From contig NZ_CP107947.1 in assembly GCF_036059255.1 (NCBI RefSeq), positions 6,262,001 through 6,326,000 on the forward strand: a stretch of 64,000 nt of DNA, given 5' to 3'. Of the stretch, positions 52,312 to 61,111 are shown piece by piece (within the stretch, counting starts at the first letter, position 1; each line of letters begins with the position of its first letter). A model generated the notes under the pieces. It searched no databases and had not been told where the DNA came from. It saw only the letters and a list, made by a program, of their open reading frames with translations. Made by a program: the position numbers and the translations under genes. Source of the stretch: Micromonospora sp. NBC_00389 (GTDB lineage Bacteria; Actinomycetota; Actinomycetes; Mycobacteriales; Micromonosporaceae).

Positions 52312-53499
52312 TCAGCCCAACGCCGGTGGCCTCGCCGTACGGGTGTGCACCCGGGTGCTCAGCAGGTTCGCCACGGCGACCAGGGCGAGAACGACCACGG
52401 CAAGGAGGACGACCATGAGCGGCGGCAGCAGGTACGTCGCCGGTGCCACCCCGCTCAGCAGGACCAGACCAGCCAGCCGCGACCTGGACACCCGACCGAA
52501 CACGGTGTAGTCGAGCAGCCCACGGCCGATCAGGAAGAGAGCCGGTCCACCGAGGATGACCGCGGCCCAGGACGGTGGGGTCTCACCGAACGGGCGGTCG
52601 ATGACGAGCTTGCTGGTGACCGCCGCGCCCCCGATACCGGCCACCATGATCAGGTGAGTGACCGCGGCGGACTGGCCCAGCAGGGCGGAGTTCGTCGACT
52701 TGGCGATCGCGTCGGTCAGGAGTTCTCCCGCACGGTAGATGTAGATCCGCCACATCAGCACCACGACCAGGAAGACGACCACGAGCGCCCAGACCCGCGG
52801 GGCCGTGTAGTCGCTCTGACTGAAGGTCTCCGCTGTCGTGAATATCGAGACGCCGAGCGCGATGATGACGAACTGCCGGTACCGCTCGGAGAGTCTCTCG
52901 CTGGCCGGCCCCCACTCCTCGGAGCGCGGACGCCCCAGTCGCAGTACCGGCCAGCCGAGAGCGGCCGCGGTGTACTCCACCCCGACCGCCGCCGCCCAGA
53001 GCACCAGCCGAGCCGTGTCACCGAGGAACCCTCCACTGATCCACCCGATTGCGGCGATGGCCTCCCAGAACAGGACCCGACCGTTCCTCCCACGCTGGGA
53101 CGTCTCCCGCACGATCAGCAGGTGGTAGACGCTGGAGCCAACGTGGATCGCCACGTAGGTGATCGCGAACAGCAGGCCACGGCTGCCGTACGCGTCGGGG
53201 ACCGTGGCCGCCAACAGCATGCTCGCCGCCATTGCCCCGATGAACTGCAGCTGGACCGCCGGCCGGCTCCGGTCGAGCGCGTCACCCGCCCACGCGGTCA
53301 GCGCCCAGATGAACGTGAACGCGAGCAGCAACACCACGGTCTGCGCGGCACCCGTCCAGGTGAGCTCGGTGGCCAGCTTCTCCGCGAGGGAGATCAGCGC
53401 GAAGATGTAGACCAGATCGAAGAAGAGTTCCAGGAGTGCCGGATGCGCCGGATTCCTCCGGCCCGAAACCGCCACCCCGGCGTCGCCATCCGCTGTCAT
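52312..53499 (-). CDS. LtrA family membrane protein (paralogue 2)
   Basis: Polytopic protein of 395 aa, the same family and length as the convergent gene at 51092. The signature LLELFFDLVYIFALISLAE is near residue 23 and LSERYRQFVIIALGVSIF central. The catalytic-looking Glu of paralogue 1 (SLGELIL) is Val here (ALGVSIF), so the two may differ in function. ATG 53499 has AGGGTGG upstream. Confidence 0.9.
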   Translation of the reverse strand: MTADGDAGVAVSGRRNPAHPALLELFFDLVYIFALISLAEKLATELTWTGAAQTVVLLLAFTFIWALTAWAGDALDRSRPAVQLQFIGAMAASMLLAATVPDAYGSRGLLFAITYVAIHVGSSVYHLLIVRETSQRGRNGRVLFWEAIAAIGWISGGFLGDTARLVLWAAAVGVEYTAAALGWPVLRLGRPRSEEWGPASERLSERYRQFVIIALGVSIFTTAETFSQSDYTAPRVWALVVVFLVVVLMWRIYIYRAGELLTDAIAKSTNSALLGQSAAVTHLIMVAGIGGAAVTSKLVIDRPFGETPPSWAAVILGGPALFLIGRGLLDYTVFGRVSRSRLAGLVLLSGVAPATYLLPPLMVVLLAVVVLALVAVANLLSTRVHTRTARPPALG

Positions 53500-53648
53500 C
53501 GACCACCCTGCCGCGCCCGTCCACCGTTACCGCCACCGGATGACGACACTACGGGTAATCAGAGATTGACGTAGGGTGGTTGCCCGGGGCCGGGTGCCGT
53601 GCGAAGGGCCTGACGCGGTCGGTGGTCAGCCGTCGAGGCGCTGCGGTC

Positions 53649-53662
53649 CGAAAACGCTTTCG
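53649..53662. promoter_or_regulatory. LacI-type operator 1 of the rightward LacI gene
   Basis: CGAAAACGCTTTCG is a cre-like dyad 146 bp upstream of the LacI start, in the 308-bp spacer between the LtrA and LacI genes. The rest of that spacer shows no gene. Confidence 0.6.
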
Positions 53663-53794
53663 ATTGACCGTCGTCGGTATCGGCCGCCCACCTTGCCTCG
53701 ACGGCTTCGTCGCCTTCCCCGAAACCAGTCTGCGCACTACTCTTACGAGAACCAAGGGGCAGCAAGCAAACCACCAACCACCCTGAAATGTTTG

Positions 53795-53807
53795 CGAAAG
53801 GCTTTCG
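53795..53807. promoter_or_regulatory. LacI-type operator 2 overlapping the ribosome site
   Basis: CGAAAGGCTTTCG is a perfect 13-bp dyad ending directly before GTG 53808 and contains the AAAGG ribosome site. A protein bound here would block both transcription and translation, consistent with autorepression. Confidence 0.65.
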
Positions 53808-54830
53808 GTGGGCCGACGACGATCCCAGTCAGTGACGTTGAGCGACGTGGCGAGCCGGGCCGGCACCTCCGTGGCCACCGCATCCAAGGCACTGAACAGC
53901 CGCGCCGAGGTCGCCCCGGAAACCCGGGAGCGGGTGCTGCGGGCCGCCGCCGAACTGTCCTTCCAGCCCAACGTGCTGGCCCGCGGTCTGATCTCCGGAC
54001 GCACCCGCACGGTCGGGCTGCTCACCGACGAACTCGGCGGCCGGTTCGCCATACCCATCCTGCTCGGCGCCGAGAACGCCCTCGGCAACGGGCAGATGTC
54101 CGTCCTGCTCTGCGACGCTCGCGGCGACGCGATCCGCCGCCAGCACTACATCCGCACCCTGCTCGCCCGCCAGGTCGACGGGTTCATCGTGGTCGGCGAC
54201 AGCAACGACCTGCGCCCATCATTGACACAGGACATCCCGGTCCCGGTGGTCTACGCCTACGCCGAGTCAACCGATCCGCGAGACCTGTCGATCGTCGCCG
54301 ACGACGAGGGCGGCGCCCGACTCGCCGCCGAACATCTGGTGTCACACGGCCGACGCAGGATCGGGCACATCACCGGGCCCGACACCTACCGCGCGGCACG
54401 CGATCGGGTCGCCGGACTACGAGCGGTGCTCGCCGAGGCGGGGCTCACCCCCGCCGGCGACCCGCTCTACGGCGAGTGGTCGCAACGGTGGGGCCGGCAC
54501 GCCGCCCGGCTACTGCTCGCCGCCCGACCTGACGTGGACGCGATCTTCTGCGGCAACGACCAGGTCGCCGCTGGCGCCGCCGACACCCTGCGGGACCTCG
54601 GTCGGCGAATCCCGGACGACGTGGCGATCGTCGGATACGACAACTGGGAGTTCTTCGCCGCCGACTGCCGACCGCCCCTGACCACCGTGGACCTCAATCT
54701 CGAACAACTCGGCGCCGCCGCGGTCAATCACCTCTTCGCCGCCATGGACGGCAACGCCGGCGCCGGCGTCATCCGGCAACCCGGCCGCCTCGTCGTACGC
54801 GAGTCCACCGGCCCTGTGCTGCATCGCTGA
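53808..54830 (+). CDS. LacI-family transcriptional regulator (paralogue A)
   Basis: Sugar-responsive repressor of 340 aa. The LacI helix-turn-helix is VTLSDVASRAGTSVATASKALN (about 9-30), followed by the hinge ARGLISGRTRTVGLL. The periplasmic-binding-protein-like effector domain has DAIFCGNDQVAAGAADTLRDLGRRIPDDVAIVGYDNWE. GTG 53808 has AAAGG six bases upstream. It is more than half identical by eye to the convergent paralogue B. Placement beside a GH127/GH43 operon suggests control of arabinan use. Confidence 0.92.
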   Translation: MGRRRSQSVTLSDVASRAGTSVATASKALNSRAEVAPETRERVLRAAAELSFQPNVLARGLISGRTRTVGLLTDELGGRFAIPILLGAENALGNGQMSVLLCDARGDAIRRQHYIRTLLARQVDGFIVVGDSNDLRPSLTQDIPVPVVYAYAESTDPRDLSIVADDEGGARLAAEHLVSHGRRRIGHITGPDTYRAARDRVAGLRAVLAEAGLTPAGDPLYGEWSQRWGRHAARLLLAARPDVDAIFCGNDQVAAGAADTLRDLGRRIPDDVAIVGYDNWEFFAADCRPPLTTVDLNLEQLGAAAVNHLFAAMDGNAGAGVIRQPGRLVVRESTGPVLHR

Positions 54831-54839
54831 TACCCGCTC

Positions 54840-54866
54840 GCCGGGGCCTCGACCACCCGCCCCGGC
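54840..54866. terminator. Bidirectional terminator between the LacI paralogues
   Basis: GCCGGGGC (54840-54847) pairs with GCCCCGGC (54859-54866) around an 11-base loop, between two convergent stops 52 bp apart. Confidence 0.6.
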
Positions 54867-54882
54867 ATCCACGCCCCGACAC

Positions 54883-55911
54883 TCAGCCGACGGGCAGGGT
54901 CGACTCGCGCATCACAACGCGACCGGGGAACTCCTCCGAGCTGGCCGCGGCACCGTCGATAGCGGCGAAGAGCCGTTGGCCGGCCACCGCGCCGAGGTGT
55001 TTGAGGTTCATGTCGATGCTGGTCAAACGCGGGCGTGAGTCCGCGGCGATGGCTTCCCAGTTGTCAAAGCCGATCACCGAGATCGTTCGCGGCACATCGC
55101 GTCCGAAGTCGCGCAGCGTCTCCAGGACACCCCGTGCGATCTGGTCGCTGCCGCAGAAGATCGCGTCGACCTCGGGATGTTGCTCGACGACCATGTGTGC
55201 CGCGGCTCGCCCCCAGGACTCGTCCCACGACCCGAAGTAGGGCCGGTCGCCGACCATTCTCAGGCCGGCGGCAGCGAGCATCGCCGCCGCGCCCTCGGCG
55301 CGGTCCCGGGCCGCTTGGAAACCGGCCTCCCCGGTGATGTGGGCGATGTTGCGCCGGCCGCACGCCAGCAGGTGCTCGATGGCGAGCCGTCCACCTCCCA
55401 CGTTGTCGACGGTGATCGAGATATCCGCCGGATCGGCGGAGGGGGCGTAGACGTACACGACCGGCACGGGGATGTTGCCGGCCAGCGGCGGGCGGGGGTC
55501 GGTGCGGGAGCCCACGACCATGAGGCCGTCCACGCGCCGGGACAGCAGCGCCTGTACGTGATGCTTCTCCCGGATCGCGTCGCCGCGCGCATCGCACAGG
55601 AAGACCGAGACCTGACCCGCCCCGGACGCGTCCTCCGCGCCCATGAGGATGGGGATCGAGAAGCGCCCCTCCAGGTCGCTCGTCAGCAGGCCGACGGTCC
55701 CGGTCCGACCACTGAGAAGCCCACGGGCCAGGGCGTTCGGCGCGAAGGACAGCAACTCCGCGGCCTCTAGCACTCGGACTCTCGTGGTCGTCCGCACCTC
55801 GCCGCGTCCGTTGATGGCCTTGGACGCGGTCGCCACCGACACCCCGGCGAGCTTGGCGACATCGGTGAGCGTGGGCGGGCGATAAGCGGGGACCTCAGGC
55901 TCGGTGGTCAT
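54883..55911 (-). CDS. LacI-family transcriptional regulator (paralogue B)
   Basis: Sugar-responsive repressor of 342 aa. The helix-turn-helix is PTLTDVAKLAGVSVATASKAIN (about 13-34), followed by hinge ARGLLSGRTGTVGLL and effector domain DAIFCGSDQIARGVLETLRDFGRDVPRTISVIGFDNWE. Long stretches match paralogue A (LCDARGDAIR, IPVPVVY). ATG 55911 has GGGAGG. It lies downstream of the GH127 operon on the same strand, but a terminator and its own operator-like site separate them. Confidence 0.92.
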   Translation of the reverse strand: MTTEPEVPAYRPPTLTDVAKLAGVSVATASKAINGRGEVRTTTRVRVLEAAELLSFAPNALARGLLSGRTGTVGLLTSDLEGRFSIPILMGAEDASGAGQVSVFLCDARGDAIREKHHVQALLSRRVDGLMVVGSRTDPRPPLAGNIPVPVVYVYAPSADPADISITVDNVGGGRLAIEHLLACGRRNIAHITGEAGFQAARDRAEGAAAMLAAAGLRMVGDRPYFGSWDESWGRAAAHMVVEQHPEVDAIFCGSDQIARGVLETLRDFGRDVPRTISVIGFDNWEAIAADSRPRLTSIDMNLKHLGAVAGQRLFAAIDGAAASSEEFPGRVVMRESTLPVG

Positions 55912-56003
55912 GCTTGCTCCCTCCCAGCGACCCACACCGCAGCGGTGGGCGTCGGCGAGGCCGCCGCCGGAGTGTCGTGTCGGTCAGCCAGCGGAAGCAC
56001 ATC

Positions 56004-56017
56004 CTAAAACCTTTTCG
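56004..56017. promoter_or_regulatory. LacI-type operator upstream of paralogue B
   Basis: CTAAAACCTTTTCG, read on the gene strand as CGAAAAGGTTTTAG, resembles the two operators of paralogue A (CGAAA...TTTCG). It lies about 95 bp upstream of the start. Two direct copies of CTCGAAACCT follow at 56103 and 56115 with a 12-bp period. Confidence 0.5.
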
Positions 56018-56154
56018 GCGACGTTGCGGCGGGGTTGCAGCCCGAACACTACACGGGGATCCCGCCGCCCTTGTGACAGGCAGGGTCGCGGCAACTCGCC
56101 CCCTCGAAACCTCTCTCGAAACCTTGAGCAGCCGGCCGTTGGGTCACCGGAACA

Positions 56155-56187
56155 GCCGTGGCCCGGTCGGGTCGATCGGGCCACGGC
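56155..56187 (-). terminator. Terminator of the GH43-WxL-GH127 operon
   Basis: GCCGTGGCCCG (56155-56165) pairs perfectly with CGGGCCACGGC (56177-56187) around an 11-base loop, 36 bp after the GH127 stop. Confidence 0.78.
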
Positions 56188-56222
56188 CATCCATGGAGTG
56201 GGCGGGCAGCAGCCGGCAACGC

Positions 56223-59200
56223 CTACGGAGCGAGTTCCTTGTTCGATCGAGCGGCGCTCGTCACGACGATCGACCTTTCCCTCCGGCTGAAGATGCCGGC
56301 CTCGACGAACGTCTTCGCGATGTGGCTGACGGTCGACACGAACTGGCCGTGGGTCTTGAAGGGCGCCTGATCCCAGACCAGGTCGAGGAAGGTGGGGCCG
56401 TCGCTGCCGGGCGACGGAATGCCCGCTACGGGTACGTCGTAGTTCGGCAGGCCGTCGTTCCGCTTGCGGTTCGGCACACCGGTGTCGACCGACCCGAACA
56501 CGATCGTCGGCTCGACCCGCCGGAAGTACGTCGAGGCGGCCTGGGTGTCGCCGATGTGGTACGGCCGCAGGGTGAAGCCGTGCGTGGTGAACAGCGCGTC
56601 ACCCGTCGCCGTGGTGCTGTCGTGAGTGATCGCCGAGCGGGCGTAGTCGCCGTCCCGCTTCAAGTGGCGGTACAGGGACAGTTCCCGGTAGTTGCCCACA
56701 CCCGGGTTCCCGAGGATCTGCATGAGGAGGGGACCCCAGAAGACCGACTGCGTGTCGGGGCGGTCCAGGGTCCGCTCGATTCGGATGCTGAACGGCATCC
56801 GAATCTCGATCGTGTCGCCCGGCTTCCAGGTCCGGCTCAAGGTCAGGTAACTGCCGGGCTTGGCGGCGACCTTCTGAGCGACGCTGTTGATCGTGACGAA
56901 GAAGCCCTTCTGCACCCAGCCCGGCACCCGCAGTTTGATGGTGAGCCGGCCGCGGCCGTTGACGGTCAGCTTGGTGCGGTCGTCCCGCGGGTAGCTCGTC
57001 TCCTGAGTGACGACGAAGCCCTTCTCGGCCCAGGTCAGCGTCGACGGTGCGTACAGGTTGACCCAGAGGGTCTTGCCGTCGGCCGACTTGAAATAGATCG
57101 TCTCCTGGTACTTGGTGTGGTTCTCCATGCCGGTGCCGCCGCAGCAGGTGCCGGTGTTGCCGTAGTTGCGGGTGGCCCCCGGGGTCAGCGGCTGGAAGTA
57201 GGTGACCTGCGGGTTGTTGACGTTCGTGTTGTCGGCGCGCGAACCAAGGATCTGGTTGAGCAGGCCGCGCTCGTAGTAGTCCAGGTAGGCCGGGTTGTGC
57301 TCGTGGAGGAACAGGTTACGAGCCAGCTTGATCAGGTTGTAGGTGGTGCAGGTCTCCGCGCCGCCCTGGGCGATCGAGTTCGCGATGTTGCCCCGGTTCT
57401 GGAACAACTCGGTGTTGTTGTTGGAACCTGGGTAGTTGCCGCTCGTTCCGCCGTTGGCGTACATCCGGTGCGGGACGACCATTCCGAGGAAGTTCTTGGC
57501 GGCCTGGAGGTACTCGCGGTCGCCGCTGTGCTCGTAGACGCGCAGGTAGCCGACGAACTGCGGCACGTGCGAGTTGGCGTGCAGCCGGTCCGGCCGACGA
57601 CGACCGGGACGGGTCTGTGGCGTCGTGACGAGGATGTCGCGGTTCTCGACGCAGGCGTCGAAGAGTGACTCCCGGTTGTCGAAGCGCTTGGCGGTGTCCA
57701 GGTGCCTCGCGTCGCCGGTGAGCGCGTAGATCTCGGGGAACACCTCGTTCGCGCCCCCGGTCTCGCCCGCGATGTAGAGGTCCCACATGTAGTTCAGGTT
57801 GTCCCGCGTGATCGGGCCCGAGTACGCGGGGTGGTTCTTGTCCCCGACGGTGAGCGCGAGGTGAGCCCAGTCGGCCATCCTGACGACCACGTCGAGGGCC
57901 TTCTGGTTGTCCGTGTGGTAATACGCGTCGAGCAGACCACGCATGATCTTGTGCTGCGTGTACCACGGCGCCCAGGTGTTGGTGGTCAGGTCGCCGCCGT
58001 AGACGGCCCACCTCGGCGGACCGAGTCGGAGCACCGCGTCCTCCGGGATCGCGCCCAGATAACCCGGGTGGGTCGGGACCCAGACGGCGGCCCCGCCGCT
58101 CTGGCTCGCCACGATGCCGCCGTCCCGGCCGTTGGGCGAGGCGTCCCTGATCGTGGAGCCTTCCTCCTCCTCGAACCGGTACCAGGCGATCGACCCGCCG
58201 CCGGTGCTCCCGTCCGCCGAGTCCAGCAACGACTGGACCTCTGGCTGGCTCAGGGCACGGTCGAAGATGTGGAACTCGTCGACGGTCGCGTCCAGGAACG
58301 GATCGCCGTACTGCGACCGCCCGATCCACCGGTTTCCGGGGTTCCCGAGGTCGGCCGGACTGAGGGTCATGGTCGTGTTCTGGCCGGCCTGCTGGCCGTT
58401 CACGTACAGCGTGCCGGTGTTCTGGGTGAGGGTGACGGCCAGATGCACCCACTGGTTGGTCGGCAATGCCGCGGCGCCGTCGATCCGCTGCTCCCCGCCG
58501 CTTCCGCTGACCGTGATCGCGAACCTCGGCACGTTGCCGGTGACACCGGCACGCGGGGTCAGGAACATGTTGACCGTGGTGTTCTGGCCGAAGTCAAACA
58601 GCCGGCTCCAGCTCTGGGCGGATGCGAGATTCACCCAGGTGGCGATGGTGAAGTCGGCGAGCTGGCTGATCGCCTCCTGGGGAAGGGCCACGTGCTGTGC
58701 CCGGCTGGGGCCGTTCAGGCGGAGGCCACTTCCGAAGCGGCCCGGCACCCGGCCGATCTGCGGCTCCTCCGGTTCCTCACCGCCCGGGTCGCCGCCCATC
58801 CGCGCGGTGATAGCGGCCTGGCACGCCGCGAGCTCGTCGACCATCCAGTCGAGCTTGCTCTTGAAGATCGGCTCTCCATGGTCGGCGTAGCCCTGCGCCA
58901 GGGCTGTCATGAAGTGGCCGGCCCAGTGGCCGCTGAGCAGCCCGCCGTCCTCCCAGCCCCCGGGGACGGAGACGCCCGGCGGGTTCGGCCGGCCGGCCTG
59001 ATTGTTGAACAGCACGAGGAAGCGCCGCTCGTCGAGCTGCCGAAGGTAGTTCTTCATCCGGTCGCGCTTCTCCTGGAGCAGGCCGTCGCCCAGCGTCACG
59101 TCACGCAGTTGGAACGGCCTGACCGGGGCGGTGCCGCCGGGGCCGGGATCGGCCGGGGTCGCGCCCCGCGCGGTCGGGCCGATTGTCGCCTCGGAGGTTG

Positions 59201-59318
59201 TTGCTGCCTGGGCAGCGGTCGTCGGCAGCGCGCCCGCGGTGGCCACCGCGGCGACACCGACGGCTGATGCCTGAAGTACCTGACGTCGACTGGCGGGCAT
59301 TTTCTCGGATTGGACCAC
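56223..59318 (-). CDS. Tat-exported GH127 beta-L-arabinofuranosidase with inserted LamG module
   Basis: Exported hydrolase of 1031 aa. The twin-Arg signal (ASRRQVLQAS) has a hydrophobic stretch to about 38. The GH127 (DUF1680) catalytic region starts near 70 (LRDVTLGDGLLQEKRDRMKN) and resumes after about 420. The zinc/catalytic ligands are present: GAETCTTYN (Glu and Cys, about 655) and TGTCCGGTGMENH (Cys-Cys, about 725). Between about 185 and 420 a LamG/concanavalin-like domain (FTIATWVNLASAQSWSRLFD, WVHLAVTLTQNTGTLYVNGQ) interrupts the helical barrel. GTG 59318 has AAAGGA nine bases upstream. It ends the operon and should release L-arabinose from arabino-oligosaccharides. Confidence 0.9.
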   Translation of the reverse strand: MVQSEKMPASRRQVLQASAVGVAAVATAGALPTTAAQAATTSEATIGPTARGATPADPGPGGTAPVRPFQLRDVTLGDGLLQEKRDRMKNYLRQLDERRFLVLFNNQAGRPNPPGVSVPGGWEDGGLLSGHWAGHFMTALAQGYADHGEPIFKSKLDWMVDELAACQAAITARMGGDPGGEEPEEPQIGRVPGRFGSGLRLNGPSRAQHVALPQEAISQLADFTIATWVNLASAQSWSRLFDFGQNTTVNMFLTPRAGVTGNVPRFAITVSGSGGEQRIDGAAALPTNQWVHLAVTLTQNTGTLYVNGQQAGQNTTMTLSPADLGNPGNRWIGRSQYGDPFLDATVDEFHIFDRALSQPEVQSLLDSADGSTGGGSIAWYRFEEEEGSTIRDASPNGRDGGIVASQSGGAAVWVPTHPGYLGAIPEDAVLRLGPPRWAVYGGDLTTNTWAPWYTQHKIMRGLLDAYYHTDNQKALDVVVRMADWAHLALTVGDKNHPAYSGPITRDNLNYMWDLYIAGETGGANEVFPEIYALTGDARHLDTAKRFDNRESLFDACVENRDILVTTPQTRPGRRRPDRLHANSHVPQFVGYLRVYEHSGDREYLQAAKNFLGMVVPHRMYANGGTSGNYPGSNNNTELFQNRGNIANSIAQGGAETCTTYNLIKLARNLFLHEHNPAYLDYYERGLLNQILGSRADNTNVNNPQVTYFQPLTPGATRNYGNTGTCCGGTGMENHTKYQETIYFKSADGKTLWVNLYAPSTLTWAEKGFVVTQETSYPRDDRTKLTVNGRGRLTIKLRVPGWVQKGFFVTINSVAQKVAAKPGSYLTLSRTWKPGDTIEIRMPFSIRIERTLDRPDTQSVFWGPLLMQILGNPGVGNYRELSLYRHLKRDGDYARSAITHDSTTATGDALFTTHGFTLRPYHIGDTQAASTYFRRVEPTIVFGSVDTGVPNRKRNDGLPNYDVPVAGIPSPGSDGPTFLDLVWDQAPFKTHGQFVSTVSHIAKTFVEAGIFSRRERSIVVTSAARSNKELAP

Positions 59319-59333
59319 GTGAAAATCGTCCTT

Positions 59334-60398
59334 TCAGGCGGGGGTACGTGCTGACGGTGCGGCCTGCCTCCGGGCTTCCGCCCGGCCCTCGTCCCGGGCG
59401 TCGGCGAGCAGCTGCGCGAGTCGCCGCCGACGTCGCCGGGCGGTGCTCCGGATGGTGAGGGCGAGGGCTGCGAGGATGGCAGCGAGGGCCAGTTGCGGCC
59501 AGGGCAGAGCCCAGGTCGTGACGGTGGCGGTGGCGGTGGCGGACTGGATCTCGGCGCCGGTGGGGCCAGCACCGGGGACGGCCGGGGTGACGTCGACGCT
59601 CGTCCGGAGTCGCCCCCATGCCCGGACTCCGTCGACGCGGGCGTCGACCTCCCGGCTGCCGCCGGGAAGCATCTCGTCGACCTTCGTTGAGGTCTGCCGC
59701 GTGCCCAGGCCGAGCGGCCCGGTGGCGGTCGTCCGGCCGGTACCGGTCACCGCCACGGTGCCGTTGTTCGTCGTGGCGTACCTGAGGTGGATGGCGCCGG
59801 CCGAGAAGGGGTTCCACGAGCGCTCGTACCTGGCGGTGAGACCGCTGATCGCCAGGGCGGCCGTGACCGTACCGCTGGCCCGCAGCATGACCCGGAACCC
59901 GACCCGGCTCTCGACGGCGACCGTGCCCCCCGTGCTCGTGACCGTCGCCGCGATGCCGGCCGGGTGGTCCCCAGGCGAGGCGTCGTGCGGCACGGTGATG
60001 GTGAACGGCACCACCTTCGTCTCCTTGGGCCCGACGGTGACCGTCCTCTGCACCGTGATCCAGGTGCCGCCGTCCTCCGACTCTCGGTCGGACGGGAGCA
60101 TGTTGAAGCGCCCCTTGTCGGTGAGGTAGCCGTCGGCGGCCTTCAGGGCGAAGACCGCCCTGCCGTCGCTGAGGTTCCGCACGGCCAGGTGCTCGGTCAC
60201 CACCTGACCCGGGTCGAGCGTGCGCTCGATCCACCGGCGGCCGTCGGGACCCTGCTGGTTGGCTGGCTGGACCGCCCAGGTCAAGGTCGGACTGGTCGGT
60301 TCCGCCGCCGCCGTGGCGGGTGCGATCGGCACGGTGACGAGCACCGCGGCCAGCAGGGCGAGCAGCCGCATCGGCGTCCGCGGCAAGGTCCGGATCAT
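59334..60398 (-). CDS. DUF916/WxLIP-like membrane-anchored surface protein
   Basis: Exported protein of 354 aa. A signal peptide spans 1-33 (ending APATAAA). About 40-155 matches the WxL-interacting protein DUF916 pattern: LTWAVQPANQQGPDGRRW, then LDPGQVVTEHLAVRNLSD, and PFTITVPHDASPGDHPAGI. A second Ig-like region follows to about 285. A C-terminal hydrophobic helix (about 300-320) and an RRRRRR-type tail anchor it in the membrane, as in Firmicute WxLIPs. ATG 60398 has AAGGA. It lies between the WxL-like and GH127 genes, 15 bp from the latter. Confidence 0.72.
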   Translation of the reverse strand: MIRTLPRTPMRLLALLAAVLVTVPIAPATAAAEPTSPTLTWAVQPANQQGPDGRRWIERTLDPGQVVTEHLAVRNLSDGRAVFALKAADGYLTDKGRFNMLPSDRESEDGGTWITVQRTVTVGPKETKVVPFTITVPHDASPGDHPAGIAATVTSTGGTVAVESRVGFRVMLRASGTVTAALAISGLTARYERSWNPFSAGAIHLRYATTNNGTVAVTGTGRTTATGPLGLGTRQTSTKVDEMLPGGSREVDARVDGVRAWGRLRTSVDVTPAVPGAGPTGAEIQSATATATVTTWALPWPQLALAAILAALALTIRSTARRRRRRLAQLLADARDEGRAEARRQAAPSARTPA

Positions 60399-60463
60399 CG
60401 CGGGGTCCTTCGACGAAGGGATGTGATGGTGGGGGCCGCGGCGAGACGGCCCCCACCCGTGCG

Positions 60464-61087
60464 TCACTCGAACAGGGACAGGGTCAACGTCGAGGTGTAC
60501 GAGCCGGCGGCGACATCCGCCGGGGTCCGCAGGTACAGGTCGGCGTTGACGGAGTACGCGTCGCCGGTGACCGCCGCGGAGTCGAACGTCGACACCAACA
60601 GCTCCTGGTCGACCAGGCCCACGTTGTTGCCGGGCTGGGTCGGTTCGTCGAGGACGGTCACCACCTCCTCGCCTCCGGAGACCAGGCCGGTGTCGCCGCC
60701 GTCGAGCAGGCGCGGCTTCCAACCAAGGTGGCCGGCGCTGATCGGAGCCTGACCGGCGCCGCCGACGAAGTCGGTGGCGCTACCCAGCACGGCCCAGGCG
60801 GCGTTGTCGGGCACCTCCTCGGCCGTACGGGTGTCGGTGACCGTCACCGTCGGCAGGGTGCCGACAAACTGACGGACCAGCAGGGTCGAGCCGTCCTCGG
60901 ACAGCGCGACCGAGTTGCCGGCGATCGACATGGCGAGCACACCAGGTTCGGTGATCTCCTCGATATCGACCGTCACCTGCACGTCGGCGTTGTCACCGGG
61001 CTCCGCCCGGGCCGGCGACTGCAACGCCACCGTCCCGACCAGCACCGCGCCCGCCGCGATCAACCGCTTTCGATTCCACGTGTTCAT
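60464..61087 (-). CDS. WxL-domain-like secreted protein
   Basis: Secreted protein of 207 aa. The signal peptide ends near SPARA (about 28). The mature part is beta-rich, with TVTVTDTRTAEEVPDNAAWAVLGSATDF. In Firmicute WxL domains a D-x-R strand is likewise followed by a W-x-L motif, here W-A-V-L. The protein ends GSYTSTLTLSLFE, the usual final strand of such domains. No LPXTG or membrane anchor is present, so it would need a partner to stay on the surface, and the DUF916-like protein encoded next is the expected one. ATG 61087 has GGAG. Confidence 0.62.
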   Translation of the reverse strand: MNTWNRKRLIAAGAVLVGTVALQSPARAEPGDNADVQVTVDIEEITEPGVLAMSIAGNSVALSEDGSTLLVRQFVGTLPTVTVTDTRTAEEVPDNAAWAVLGSATDFVGGAGQAPISAGHLGWKPRLLDGGDTGLVSGGEEVVTVLDEPTQPGNNVGLVDQELLVSTFDSAAVTGDAYSVNADLYLRTPADVAAGSYTSTLTLSLFE

Positions 61088-61111
61088 CTGCTACTCCAAT
61101 GTCACTAGTGG

